Below, piece by piece: positions 16,884 to 24,961 of a stretch of 64,000 bases of DNA. Origin of the DNA: Corynebacterium gottingense (GTDB lineage: Bacteria > Actinomycetota > Actinomycetes > Mycobacteriales > Mycobacteriaceae); the NCBI RefSeq assembly GCF_003693265.1, contig NZ_RDRE01000002.1:124001-188000 (forward strand), in the 5' to 3' direction. Position 1 is the stretch's first letter. Every line of letters begins with the position of its first letter. Under the pieces are notes generated by a model that did not search any database, had not been told where the DNA came from, and saw only the letters and a list, made by a program, of their open reading frames with translations. The translations under genes and the position numbers were made by a program.

Positions 16884-19800
16884 TTAGATCCGGATCCCGA
16901 ACTGTGAGAGCATCCGACGAATGTGGTCTTGGTTAACGAACGCGGCGTAGCCCACCCCGCCAATCGCGGCGAGGAGGCCGAGGACGATGGGCACCCAGTT
17001 GTACCCAGACGATGCGCCCGACGGCGCGTCCTGCGGGGTGGGGGTCACGGTTTGCAGGGCCGGGGCGTCGGCCTCGACATTCTTGATCCGCTGCGAACCG
17101 TCCGGGTACGAGACCACCACTGGAACTTGCACCGACTTCTTCTTGGTGACGGTGTCGTCCACGTCGACCGAGAGCTCGCCGGTGCGCTTATCGACGCTCA
17201 CGTACCACCCCGGCTCGTTGAACTTCTCAGAGAGACCGAAGGTGGTCCCCTTCGGCGCGGTCGCGGTGCCCTTGCTGTCCTTGCTGTCCTTGCTGTCACG
17301 GCGTGCTTGCGAATCGGTGGTGACCTTTAGCGGGAGCAGCGCGGTAGTGCCGTCCGGGTACTGGGCGCGAACGCGGACGGTGTACGTGGCGTTGGCGGGC
17401 GCGTTCGCGGGAACATCGGCGCGGACCTTGCCGGTGCGCTGGTCAACGTCGACGCGCATGCCTGCGTCGTCCATGAGGACGAAGACGGTGCCCTCGGGGA
17501 CGGAGCCCTTTGGCTCCGCGGTGACGGCGCGGCCCGTCTTGGCGACGGTTGCTGGGTATGTCAGCGTGGTGCCCCGCTTCGGCGCCGATGCGGTAGCCAC
17601 GCCGATCCTCGCGGTGATGGTGCGCTCCGACCCGTCCGGGAAGCGGACCCTCACCGGGACTTTGACCGGCTTGGCGTCGGCAGACGGGGCGGTGACGTCG
17701 AGCGCGCCGGTGCGCTCGTTGACTCCGACAACCCACCCGCCAAGTCCAGCGTCCTCGTCGAGCGCGTACTCGGTGCCGTCCGGCACGCCCTTGGAGGTGT
17801 GCGCGGTGATCATCGTGTGCTGCCCGGGCCCGACCAGGACCCCGGCCTCGTAGCTCGGTGCGAGGCGGTCCGCGATCGGGGACTCGACGATTTCAAACGG
17901 GACGATCGCTTCGTCCTCCGACCCATCGGGGAAGGTGATGGCGACTTTCACCTTGATGGTGCTGCCGGGTTTCGCGTCCTTCGGCACCTTCAGCTCCACG
18001 CGGCCGTCGCTAGTGACGGTCGCGTTCGGGTTTTCAATGATGCGGTACCCGGTGCCCGCCGGCAACGGCTGCCAGCCGTACTTCTCCGGGGTGATCGTGC
18101 GGGTCGCGGCCGGCTTCGGGCTGCTGGCCCGCTCCCCCGCGCGGACGGTGCGCGGTTCGTAGGACACGTCGTACAGCGCAGCCTCAGACTGCGGCTTCCC
18201 GACCGTGATGGTCACAACGTTGTGCCCTCCGGTGGAGTTGCGGATCTCCGCCGTGTACTTCCCCGGGGCGACATTTGCCTGCGGGGCTGCTGCGACGGTG
18301 CCGTTCTGGTCGACGGTGATCCAGGTGGCGTCGAGAAGCGGCTGCCCGTCTTGGCGGGTAACCCCATCCACGACGAAGGTGACGCCTCTGCCGGCGGCCT
18401 TTTGGGGGTTCGCGATCTCGATCTCGCCCGGGCGGACCTCGATGTCGCCCCAGCCGAAGTTCTCAACCGGTGCGAGCGTGGGCTTGGGTGCGGGCTTCTT
18501 CGTGGTGGGGGTCGGCTTGGGTGCGGGTTTTGGCGCCGGCTTCTTCGTGGTGGGAGTTGGCTTGGGCGTGGGTTTTGGCGCGGGCTTCTTCGTCGTGGGA
18601 GCTGGCTTGGGCTTTGTGGTGGTCTTCGGTGTGGTCTTCTTCGTCGTGGGAGCTGGCTTGGGCGTGGGCGTTGGCGTTGGTGTGAGCTTGACCTCGAGCG
18701 CCTCAGTCTCATTGGGCGAAACCACTACGCTCGTAGTGCTCGCTGTATAACCATCCGCAACCACGTCGACGATGTACGTACCCGGGACAAGGCCCGCGGC
18801 CACGAACAATCCCTCGCTGTCCGTGGTGGCGGCAACTGCCCGGGCCGGGTCGTCCTCAGGGTGCACCTTCACCATGGCTCCGGCGATCGGGGTATTGCGG
18901 TCCGAGACGACCACTCCGGACAGCGCGCCGGGCAGCAGATTGACCTGAACGTCCGCAGACGCCGTCTCGCCCGGAGCGACGGTCACCCCCTGGTGCACGC
19001 CGCCCTCGATCGTTTCTGTCGCGGACACGGAGATGTTGTACGGGCCCGGTTTCAGGTCAGGGAACTGGAACCTCCCGTGTCGATCCGTGACGGTTTCATG
19101 CTGGCCGGTGCGTACTTTTACCCCGGCGACGGGGGTGCCGGAGGAATCGACCACGGTGCCGGTAATCGTGCCTGGTTTCGCAGCGACAGGGATGTCCCCC
19201 GCCCGGTTGTGCTCGGTGGGCTCGACCCTCACGCCTCTGCTTTTAGGCAGCGTGCGCGTCGAGGCTCCGACACGGATTTTTTGTTCCCCCTCCGGCACGT
19301 GGGTGAGGGTAAACGTTCCGTTGGCGTCCGTGGTGGTTTCCAACTCGCCGATGGAGACGGGGACGCCCTTGACGGGATTCTGGTGATCGTCGATCACGCG
19401 ACCCGTCACGCCGATGGGCGTCAGCTCGATCGGGGTCGGAGTGTATTCCTGGCCGCTCGCCACGGTGAGGGAGACTGGCTGCTCGGCGAAGTACCCGTCC
19501 AGCGTGCCCGACTTGATGGTGTAGGTTCGGCCTGGTTCCACGTCGGCGAAAGTGACGGTACCGTCCGCGTTGGTGGTTTGGGTTTGGAGGGGTTTGCCGT
19601 CGGCGCCAACAAGCGAGACCTCGACGCCCTCGGCCGGCTCGGCGGAGTCGGCGCGCACCACCTTGCTGTGGATGGTGGCGGGCTGCGCGTCGAGCGGCTC
19701 CGCAAACCCGCGGGCGCCGACGGATGAGTTGTATGCGCGCCATGGCAACGTGTCCGCGCCGGCCGCGTTGCTGATGAACAGCGCCTCCGCTTGGCCGATG

Positions 19801-20267
19801 GTCACTGTCTTGGGCAGCGTAATGTCCAGCCATTTGTAGCCTCGGGCGTCCTCGAACCCGTAGCCCGTCAGCGCGCCGAAGTCCTCGGTGACCTTTCCGT
19901 TCGTCTTCAGCTGAACCTGATATTTCTCCTCTGCGGGGAAGAACCGATCCACGTTGGAATAGCGGCCCGTTGGCGTTGGGTAGTTCGGGTTCGCTTCCCG
20001 GTCAGGCAGGAAGTACATGCGCACGGACCGGACCGATTTCGACTCATAGTCGCCATCCTCGAGTTTGAAGAACCCACCCCAGCTCCGTCGCGCGTTGATG
20101 CTTTGATCATCCGTCGTGGCGTAGAGCGCAAACCCGGCTGCCTCATCAAGCACGTCGGCCGCGTGCGCGACCGGGAGCAAGGTGGGCGGCACGGCGACGA
20201 CACCGGACGCGAGACAAGCAACGACTGTGGCTACGGCGAAATTACGGCTCCGAAAACCCCGCACCAT
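16884..20267 (-). CDS. Large surface-anchored modular protein (regulatory-like repeats, Pro/Lys/Thr stalk, YPDG modules)
   Basis: 1127 residues. Signal peptide (about 1-36, VAHAADV). An N-terminal globular region follows (about 40-190). Then come four to five CNA-B/carboxypeptidase-regulatory-like beta modules (about 195-520; signatures TTNADGTVTFADVEPG, TTDANGTFTLTHVPEG, TVTDRHGRFQFPDLKPG). A stalk of repeated PTTKKPAPKP units occupies about 528-597. Several Rib/YPDG modules close the extracellular part (FPDGSEDEAIV, FPDGSERTITA, YPDGTTALLPL, YPDGSQRIKNV). One membrane helix ends in HIRRMLSQFGIRI. There is no LPxTG. The size, stalk and beta modules are those of an adhesin or surface fibre that projects through the cell wall. 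It is first in an operon with metalloprotease C. Confidence 0.78.
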   Translation of the reverse strand: MVRGFRSRNFAVATVVACLASGVVAVPPTLLPVAHAADVLDEAAGFALYATTDDQSINARRSWGGFFKLEDGDYESKSVRSVRMYFLPDREANPNYPTPTGRYSNVDRFFPAEEKYQVQLKTNGKVTEDFGALTGYGFEDARGYKWLDITLPKTVTIGQAEALFISNAAGADTLPWRAYNSSVGARGFAEPLDAQPATIHSKVVRADSAEPAEGVEVSLVGADGKPLQTQTTNADGTVTFADVEPGRTYTIKSGTLDGYFAEQPVSLTVASGQEYTPTPIELTPIGVTGRVIDDHQNPVKGVPVSIGELETTTDANGTFTLTHVPEGEQKIRVGASTRTLPKSRGVRVEPTEHNRAGDIPVAAKPGTITGTVVDSSGTPVAGVKVRTGQHETVTDRHGRFQFPDLKPGPYNISVSATETIEGGVHQGVTVAPGETASADVQVNLLPGALSGVVVSDRNTPIAGAMVKVHPEDDPARAVAATTDSEGLFVAAGLVPGTYIVDVVADGYTASTTSVVVSPNETEALEVKLTPTPTPTPKPAPTTKKTTPKTTTKPKPAPTTKKPAPKPTPKPTPTTKKPAPKPAPKPTPTTKKPAPKPTLAPVENFGWGDIEVRPGEIEIANPQKAAGRGVTFVVDGVTRQDGQPLLDATWITVDQNGTVAAAPQANVAPGKYTAEIRNSTGGHNVVTITVGKPQSEAALYDVSYEPRTVRAGERASSPKPAATRTITPEKYGWQPLPAGTGYRIIENPNATVTSDGRVELKVPKDAKPGSTIKVKVAITFPDGSEDEAIVPFEIVESPIADRLAPSYEAGVLVGPGQHTMITAHTSKGVPDGTEYALDEDAGLGGWVVGVNERTGALDVTAPSADAKPVKVPVRVRFPDGSERTITARIGVATASAPKRGTTLTYPATVAKTGRAVTAEPKGSVPEGTVFVLMDDAGMRVDVDQRTGKVRADVPANAPANATYTVRVRAQYPDGTTALLPLKVTTDSQARRDSKDSKDSKGTATAPKGTTFGLSEKFNEPGWYVSVDKRTGELSVDVDDTVTKKKSVQVPVVVSYPDGSQRIKNVEADAPALQTVTPTPQDAPSGASSGYNWVPIVLGLLAAIGGVGYAAFVNQDHIRRMLSQFGIRI
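17271..17297. repeat. Three tandem copies of a 9-bp unit inside the large surface protein
   Basis: CTTGCTGTC three times in a row; it encodes the DSKDSKDSK run in a linker between two YPDG modules. Perfect in-frame 9-bp repeats can gain or lose units by slippage without breaking the frame. Confidence 0.85.
18472..18690. repeat. Degenerate coding repeat for the Pro/Lys/Thr stalk
   Basis: About 220 bp of repeated 'GGCTTGGGTGCGGGCTTCTTCGT'-like sequence (each copy varies) encoding PTTKKPAPKP-type units, residues ~528-597. The arrangement allows in-frame length variation of the stalk. It is coding repeat DNA, not a CRISPR array. Confidence 0.75.
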
Positions 20268-20404
20268 ATCAATTCCCAGACTTTCCTTGAGGGCAACACA
20301 GGTAACTCCATTAATTTAACTACAGATATGCCTAAACTGCACGTTTGCGGAACGCGGGCCAAATTCCGCGCGAGCGGAGTCGTTTTACTCAGCAAAGGAG
20401 GCGC

Positions 20405-20491
20405 GTGCTGGGTATCGTGAACCGGAGGTGTCGGCGCGCTCAGCGTCGACAAGCTTTTGCATGTGTTGACGGAAAGGTTGTTCGGAAGTGA
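20405..20491 (+). CDS. Possible 28-codon leader ORF overlapping the sqdB start
   Basis: A GTG at 20405 sits 3 nt after a perfect AAAGGAGG (20394-20401) and opens a 28-codon frame. It ends at a TGA (20489-20491) that overlaps the sqdB start as GTGA. The peptide is rich in arginine with two cysteines (RRCRRAQRRQAFAC). The strong ribosome-binding site and coupled stop suggest that it is translated and sets up sqdB translation. The short spacing, and a possible alternative -10 TATCGT at 20413-20418 that would start the message inside it, keep this uncertain. Confidence 0.35.
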   Translation: MLGIVNRRCRRAQRRQAFACVDGKVVRK

Positions 20492-21684
20492 AGATTGCGG
20501 TTCTTGGTGGGGATGGATTCTGTGGCTGGCCGGCCTCGTTGCACCTCTCCGACCTCGGCCACGACGTGGTGATTGTGGACAATCTGTCACGCCGCGCCAT
20601 CGACGAGGAACTGGGCGTGACCTCCCTGGCCCCGATCGCTTCCATTGAGGAGCGCCTGCAGGCGTGGAACGAAATCTCCGGGCACACGATCGGCTTCCGC
20701 CATCTCGACGTCGCGCAGGACTACGAGGGGCTGCTCGCCTTTATCCAGGAGTTCCAGCCGGACGCAGTGATTCACTACGCCGAGCAGCGCGCCGCGCCGT
20801 ACTCCATGAAGACGCCGCGGGCGAAGCGATACACGGTGGATAACAACGTCAACGCGACGCACAACCTGCTCGTGGCCATCGTGGAATCCGGGCTGGACGT
20901 GCACGTCGTCCACCTGGGCACCATGGGCGTCTACGGCTACGGCACCGCCGGGATGGAGATCCCAGAGGGCTACCTGGACATCAAGGTGGACACCGAGGAC
21001 GGCACCACCGTGGAACAGGAGATCCTCTACCCCACCAACCCGGGGTCGATCTACCACATGACCAAGGTGCTGGATCAGAACATCTTCGCCTTCTACGCCA
21101 AGAACGACGAGCTGCGCATCACCGACCTCCACCAGGGCATCATCTGGGGCACCCACACCGCGCAGACGCAGCGCGACGAGCGCCTCATCAACCGCTTCGA
21201 CTACGACGGCGACTACGGCACCGTGCTCAACCGTTTCCTCATGCAGGCCGCCGTGGGCTACCCGCTCACCGTCCACGGCACCGGCGGGCAGACGCGCGCC
21301 TTCATCCACATCCAGGACATGTGCAAGTGCATCCAGATCGCCCTGGAGAACCCGCCTGCCAAGGGCGACCGCGTGAAGATCTTCAACCAGATGACGGAGA
21401 CGCACCGCGTGCGGGACCTGGCGCAGCTCGTCGCAAAGCTTTCGGGCGCCGAGGTGCAGATGGTGCCGAACCCGCGCAAGGAATCCGCCGAGAACGAGCT
21501 GCATGTGAAGAACGACACCTTTATCGGGCTCGGGCTCGAGCCCACCAAGCTGGCGGACGGCCTGCTCACCGAGGTGGAAGACGTCGCGCGCAAGTATGCC
21601 GACCGGGCGGACCGCTCGAAGATTCCGGCGCGCTCCCTGTGGACGGCCAAGCAGGCCGCGGGTGTGCCGACCGGCGAGCAGTAA
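20488..21684 (+). CDS. sqdB: UDP-sulfoquinovose synthase (SQD1/SqdB family)
   Basis: 398 residues of the extended short-chain dehydrogenase fold. It makes UDP-sulfoquinovose from UDP-glucose and sulfite, the head-group donor for sulfoquinovosyl diacylglycerol. The NAD-binding motif is the SQD1-specific GGDGFCGW (7-14), and the catalytic residues T145 (LGTMGVYG), Y189 and K193 (YHMTK) are in place. Further SQD1 hallmarks are EQRAAPYSM, LNRFLMQAAVGYPLTVHGTG and the C-terminal VPNPRKES. The match to plant and cyanobacterial SQD1/SqdB is far closer than to generic epimerases. The start is the GTG at 20488, coupled to a possible leader ORF. The next gene, 4 nt downstream, is an SQD2-like glycosyltransferase. 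Confidence 0.88.
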   Translation: MKIAVLGGDGFCGWPASLHLSDLGHDVVIVDNLSRRAIDEELGVTSLAPIASIEERLQAWNEISGHTIGFRHLDVAQDYEGLLAFIQEFQPDAVIHYAEQRAAPYSMKTPRAKRYTVDNNVNATHNLLVAIVESGLDVHVVHLGTMGVYGYGTAGMEIPEGYLDIKVDTEDGTTVEQEILYPTNPGSIYHMTKVLDQNIFAFYAKNDELRITDLHQGIIWGTHTAQTQRDERLINRFDYDGDYGTVLNRFLMQAAVGYPLTVHGTGGQTRAFIHIQDMCKCIQIALENPPAKGDRVKIFNQMTETHRVRDLAQLVAKLSGAEVQMVPNPRKESAENELHVKNDTFIGLGLEPTKLADGLLTEVEDVARKYADRADRSKIPARSLWTAKQAAGVPTGEQ

Positions 21685-21688
21685 CCGC

Positions 21689-22807
21689 ATGCGCATCGCG
21701 ATTATCAGCGAGGTCTTCCTGCCCAAAATCGACGGAGTAGTCACACGCATCACCCGCCATCTCGACCAGCTGGCAGAGATGGGGCACGAAGTCATCGTCT
21801 TCGCCCCGGGCAACCCTCCCACGGAGTATGCGGGATTCGAGGTCGTGCCTATCCCCTCGCGGGCACTGAAGGTTTACCCGGAGGTCAAACACGGCATGCT
21901 CGGGCCGAAGGCGATCCGTCGCCTCCGCGAGTTCAATCCCGACATCGTGCATGCGGTCAACCCAATTTGGACCGCGGGGTGGTCAACATTGGTCATTTCG
22001 CGCCTCTTCCCTGTCATCGCGTCTTTCCACACCGATGTGCCGGAATACTGCGTCAAGCTGGGCATTCCGTGGGTCAAACCCATTGCGAAGTGGGGCCTTC
22101 GCACGTTCCACGGCCGTGCAGCAATCAACCTTGTCACATCTGGTCCGATGATGGACAAAGCTGCTGAGTATCGCATCCCCAACGTTCGCCTGTGGCCGAA
22201 GGCCGTCGACACAGAACGCTTGACACCAGAGGCTCGTTCAGTGTCGATGCGCGAGCGCCTGGGCGGCGGCCCGCTCGTGATGTTCGTCGGCCGTATCTCC
22301 GCGGAAAAATCCGTCGAGCGCTGCTTCCCCATCATGGAGGAAGTCCGCAAGCGCGTCCCTGGTGCGCGTATCGCGTTCGTAGGCGAGGGCCCGCTGTACG
22401 ACGAGGTACGTTCCAGCGCCCCCGACTGGGCCGTCTTCACCGGCTACCTCTCGGGGGCCGAGCTCGCTGCCGCCTACGCTTCCGGCGATGTTTTGTTGTT
22501 CCCCTCCACCACCGAAACGCTTGGCTTCGCCGCACTTGAATCCTTCGCGTCGGGCCTTCCGGTCGTGGCTGCCAACGCCGGCGGCCTGCCCTTTGTCATT
22601 GACGACGGCGAAACTGGCATCCTTGTGGATCCAGATGCGCCGGAAACCACGTGGGCCGATGAAATTGCGCGCGTGCTCCAAGACGACGCATTGCGCACCC
22701 AGCTTTCCACCGCAGCCCGGGCGGAGGCGCAACGCTGGACGTGGCGAGCTTCCTCAGAGCAGGTGGTCGATTACTACGACGAGGTTATTCGAAACGCAGG
22801 ACGGTAA
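21689..22807 (+). CDS. sqdX: GT4 glycosyltransferase, SQD2/SqdX-like (probable sulfoquinovosyl diacylglycerol synthase)
   Basis: 372 residues, GT-B fold. The N-terminal half has the acceptor-side motif FHTDVPEY. The C-terminal half has the GT4 signature VFVGRISAEKSVERC, then EGPLYDEV and the nucleotide-sugar-binding ETLGFAALESFASGLPVVAA. Segments shared with plant SQD2 from memory include RLWPKAVDTERL and VFTGYLSGAELAAAYASGDV. Mannosyltransferases of the MgtA/PimB type are close relatives, so the name rests partly on its position 4 nt after sqdB. The ATG at 21689 is preferred over the long upstream extension. Its 3' end overlaps the convergent lipoprotein gene by 23 nt. Confidence 0.72.
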   Translation: MRIAIISEVFLPKIDGVVTRITRHLDQLAEMGHEVIVFAPGNPPTEYAGFEVVPIPSRALKVYPEVKHGMLGPKAIRRLREFNPDIVHAVNPIWTAGWSTLVISRLFPVIASFHTDVPEYCVKLGIPWVKPIAKWGLRTFHGRAAINLVTSGPMMDKAAEYRIPNVRLWPKAVDTERLTPEARSVSMRERLGGGPLVMFVGRISAEKSVERCFPIMEEVRKRVPGARIAFVGEGPLYDEVRSSAPDWAVFTGYLSGAELAAAYASGDVLLFPSTTETLGFAALESFASGLPVVAANAGGLPFVIDDGETGILVDPDAPETTWADEIARVLQDDALRTQLSTAARAEAQRWTWRASSEQVVDYYDEVIRNAGR

Positions 22808-23225
22808 CCTCGGTGGTCTCCCCGCCCGCGTATTCGCGGGATTCCGTCGCTGTCCGCACTCTCGCCGAAGGATCAATGTCCTGGTAAGGGTCCACACCCG
22901 GACCACAGGCATCAACGCTGCGCGGGTCGAACCACTCGATATTTGCGCGGCCGTCTGCGATCACGCCGATGCCGGAGGCGGTCTCCCAAGCCTGGACATC
23001 GCCGTCAATGCCGGGCACGTCGTCTGGGTTGAAGCCGAGGCGCTGCGCTTCGGTCTTGTCCGTGTACGGGCAGAATACGTACGCCCGCTCCACTCCCGGC
23101 CCCGCCACATCCGCGACGGTGAAGTCCCCGGCGAGCGCGGCGTCCTGCAGCCCCATTTCGGTGCCGTGCGCACCGCAGCCGGCCAGCGCGAACACGCTGG
23201 CAACGGCGGCGAGCTTACGGCGCAT
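22785..23225 (-). CDS. Lipoprotein of unknown function
   Basis: 146 residues with a lipoprotein signal peptide: basic start MRRK, hydrophobic core and lipobox LAGC (C17). The mature part is acidic and has two further Cys (FCPYTDK and VDACGPG), which could form a disulfide outside the membrane. I recognise no family. It reads toward, and overlaps by 23 nt, the glycosyltransferase on the other strand. It lies 8 nt downstream of gapX on the same strand and so may be cotranscribed with it. Confidence 0.75.
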   Translation of the reverse strand: MRRKLAAVASVFALAGCGAHGTEMGLQDAALAGDFTVADVAGPGVERAYVFCPYTDKTEAQRLGFNPDDVPGIDGDVQAWETASGIGVIADGRANIEWFDPRSVDACGPGVDPYQDIDPSARVRTATESREYAGGETTEVTVLRFE

Positions 23226-23233
23226 GACCCTAG

Positions 23234-24685
23234 TTACTTGATCTCTTCCGGAGCCTTGCGCTCCGGGTAGATCTTCGGGCGCACGCCCGCGATCTCCTCC
23301 ACCACGCGCACCACCTGGTGGGAGTAGCCGTACTCGTTGTCGTACCAGACGTAGAGCACCAGGTGGTTGCCGGAGGCGATCGTGGCCAGGCCGTCCACCA
23401 CGGAGGCGTGCGTCGTGCCCAGCAGGTCCGTCGAGACGACCTCGGGCGACTGGATGTAGTCGATCTGCTGGCGCAAGTTGGAGTCCGTGGACACGCGACG
23501 CAGGAAGTTGTTGACCTCCTCCTTCTCCACCTCGGTCTCCAGATCCAGGTTCAGGACCGCCATGGATACGTCCGGGGTGGGAACGCGGATGGCGTTACCG
23601 GTGAGCTTGCCCTCGAATTCCGGCAGCGCCTTGGACACAGCCTTGGCGGCGCCGGTCTCGGTCAGCACCATGTTGAGACCAGCTGCGCGACCACGACGGT
23701 CGCCCTTGTGGAAGTTGTCCGCCAGGTTCTGATCGTTCGTGTAGGCGTGCACGGTCTCGACGTGGCCGTGCTTGACCCCGTAGCGGTCATTGATCACCTT
23801 GAGCACCGGCGTAATGCCGTTCGTGGTGCACGACGCGGCGGACAGCACCTTTTCATCACCAATCATGCCCTCGTTGATGCCGTAGACAATGTTCGGGATG
23901 TCCCCCTTGCCAGGCGCGGTGAGCAGGACGCGGTCCACGCCCTTGGACTCGAGGTGCTTGGACAGCCCCTCGCGGTTGCGCCACGCGCCGGTGTTGTCCA
24001 CCACAATCGCGTCGTTGATGCCGTAGGCGGTGTAGTCCACCTCAGCCGGATCGTTGGCGTAGATCATCTGGATCGGGGTGCCGTTCGCCCAGATGATTTC
24101 CTTTTCCTTATCCACGGTGATCGTGCCGTCGAACGCGCCGTGGACAGAGTCGCGGCGCAGCAAGGACGCGCGCTTCACAATGTCGTCCTCGCCCTTCTTG
24201 CGCACCACTACGGCTCGCAGACGCACGCCGCCGTAGGCAGCCTCGCGGGAAATGAGGATGCGGGCGAGCAGGCGACCGATGCGCCCGAAGCCGTACAGGA
24301 CAACGTCGCGAGCCTGCAGCTCAGAGGAGGTCCCGACGACCTCGGCGAGCTCCTCTTCCAGGAACTCGCGCAGATCCTTGCCATCCGTGCGGGAGTAGTT
24401 TTTTGCCAGGCGGCCCAGGTCGATCGACGCGGTACCCAGGTCCATCTTGACCAGTTCCTTCAGGATGGGCAGCGTGTCATCAAGTGGCAGTTCGCGCTCG
24501 ACGATGCGGCGCGCGTAGCGGTGCGCCTTGATGATGTCGATGTCCGTGGCCCCCAGGAGCAGGCGGCCGTAGATAGACGTGACCGCGTTGTGCTCGCGGT
24601 GCAGCTGGCTGATCAGCGGGAGCATCTCCTGCGCGAGGGTGAGCTTGTGGTTCCAGTCAGCGGCGGGGGTAGTTGATTGTGTCAC
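23234..24685 (-). CDS. gapX: Glyceraldehyde-3-phosphate dehydrogenase, long GapX/GapB type
   Basis: 483 residues, about 150 longer at the N-terminus than classical GAPDH, as in the second corynebacterial GAPDH (GapX/GapB). The N-terminal helical extension (1-~125) precedes the Rossmann motif YGFGRIGRLLARIL. The catalytic Cys286 sits in SAASCTTNGITP, and the C-terminal WYDNEYGYSHQVV strand closes the enzyme. In C. glutamicum the second GAPDH acts in the gluconeogenic direction with NAD(P). The start is the GTG at 24685, 5 nt after GAGGA; the in-frame TTG at 24697 overlaps that site. Confidence 0.9.
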   Translation of the reverse strand: MTQSTTPAADWNHKLTLAQEMLPLISQLHREHNAVTSIYGRLLLGATDIDIIKAHRYARRIVERELPLDDTLPILKELVKMDLGTASIDLGRLAKNYSRTDGKDLREFLEEELAEVVGTSSELQARDVVLYGFGRIGRLLARILISREAAYGGVRLRAVVVRKKGEDDIVKRASLLRRDSVHGAFDGTITVDKEKEIIWANGTPIQMIYANDPAEVDYTAYGINDAIVVDNTGAWRNREGLSKHLESKGVDRVLLTAPGKGDIPNIVYGINEGMIGDEKVLSAASCTTNGITPVLKVINDRYGVKHGHVETVHAYTNDQNLADNFHKGDRRGRAAGLNMVLTETGAAKAVSKALPEFEGKLTGNAIRVPTPDVSMAVLNLDLETEVEKEEVNNFLRRVSTDSNLRQQIDYIQSPEVVSTDLLGTTHASVVDGLATIASGNHLVLYVWYDNEYGYSHQVVRVVEEIAGVRPKIYPERKAPEEIK

Positions 24686-24922
24686 TGTAGTCCTCAAATA
24701 CGGTCGTTGGTGTACGAATCATGTTCGGTTCGGGGGCATTCCGAAGACCCACATGCACCCCTATATTAGCGCGCCCGGCCGCGCGCGATGACGAGAGTTC
24801 GCCCTAAAGAAAACCGCGTGTCACCTAGACATTCCCCGGCGCACACATCACACCTTTGATTGGTTCGGTGCCAGTTTCCGCGCACACCCCGGTTCGTACT
24901 TTCGCTCAGAGAGGGAGTTCCT

Positions 24923-24954
24923 GCGGTGCCAACACCGCTACTTCGGCGTAGCAT
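24923..24954 (+). promoter_or_regulatory. Inverted repeat and -10 box upstream of the small protein gene
   Basis: A perfect GCGGTG-CCAA-CACCGC inverted repeat (24923-24938) lies where a -35 would be. It is followed by TAGCAT (24949-24954) 7 nt before the ATG at 24962. It looks like an operator over a leaderless promoter. Confidence 0.45.
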
Positions 24955-24961
24955 GTCTGCC

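Noticed and set aside
18472..18690. Repeated unit resembling a CRISPR array
   Set aside because: Units are short, degenerate and contiguous, without constant repeats and unique spacers; they encode a Pro/Lys/Thr stalk in frame. No cas gene is present.
8077..20267. Possibility that the surface-protein block is a sortase-dependent pilus island
   Set aside because: No LPxTG motif, no sortase gene and no pilin E-box/lysine motif; anchoring is by a terminal membrane helix.
24770..24787. GC-only inverted repeat GCGCGC...GCGCGC upstream of gapX
   Set aside because: Too simple in composition to be distinguished from chance in this GC-rich DNA, with no T-run for a terminator.
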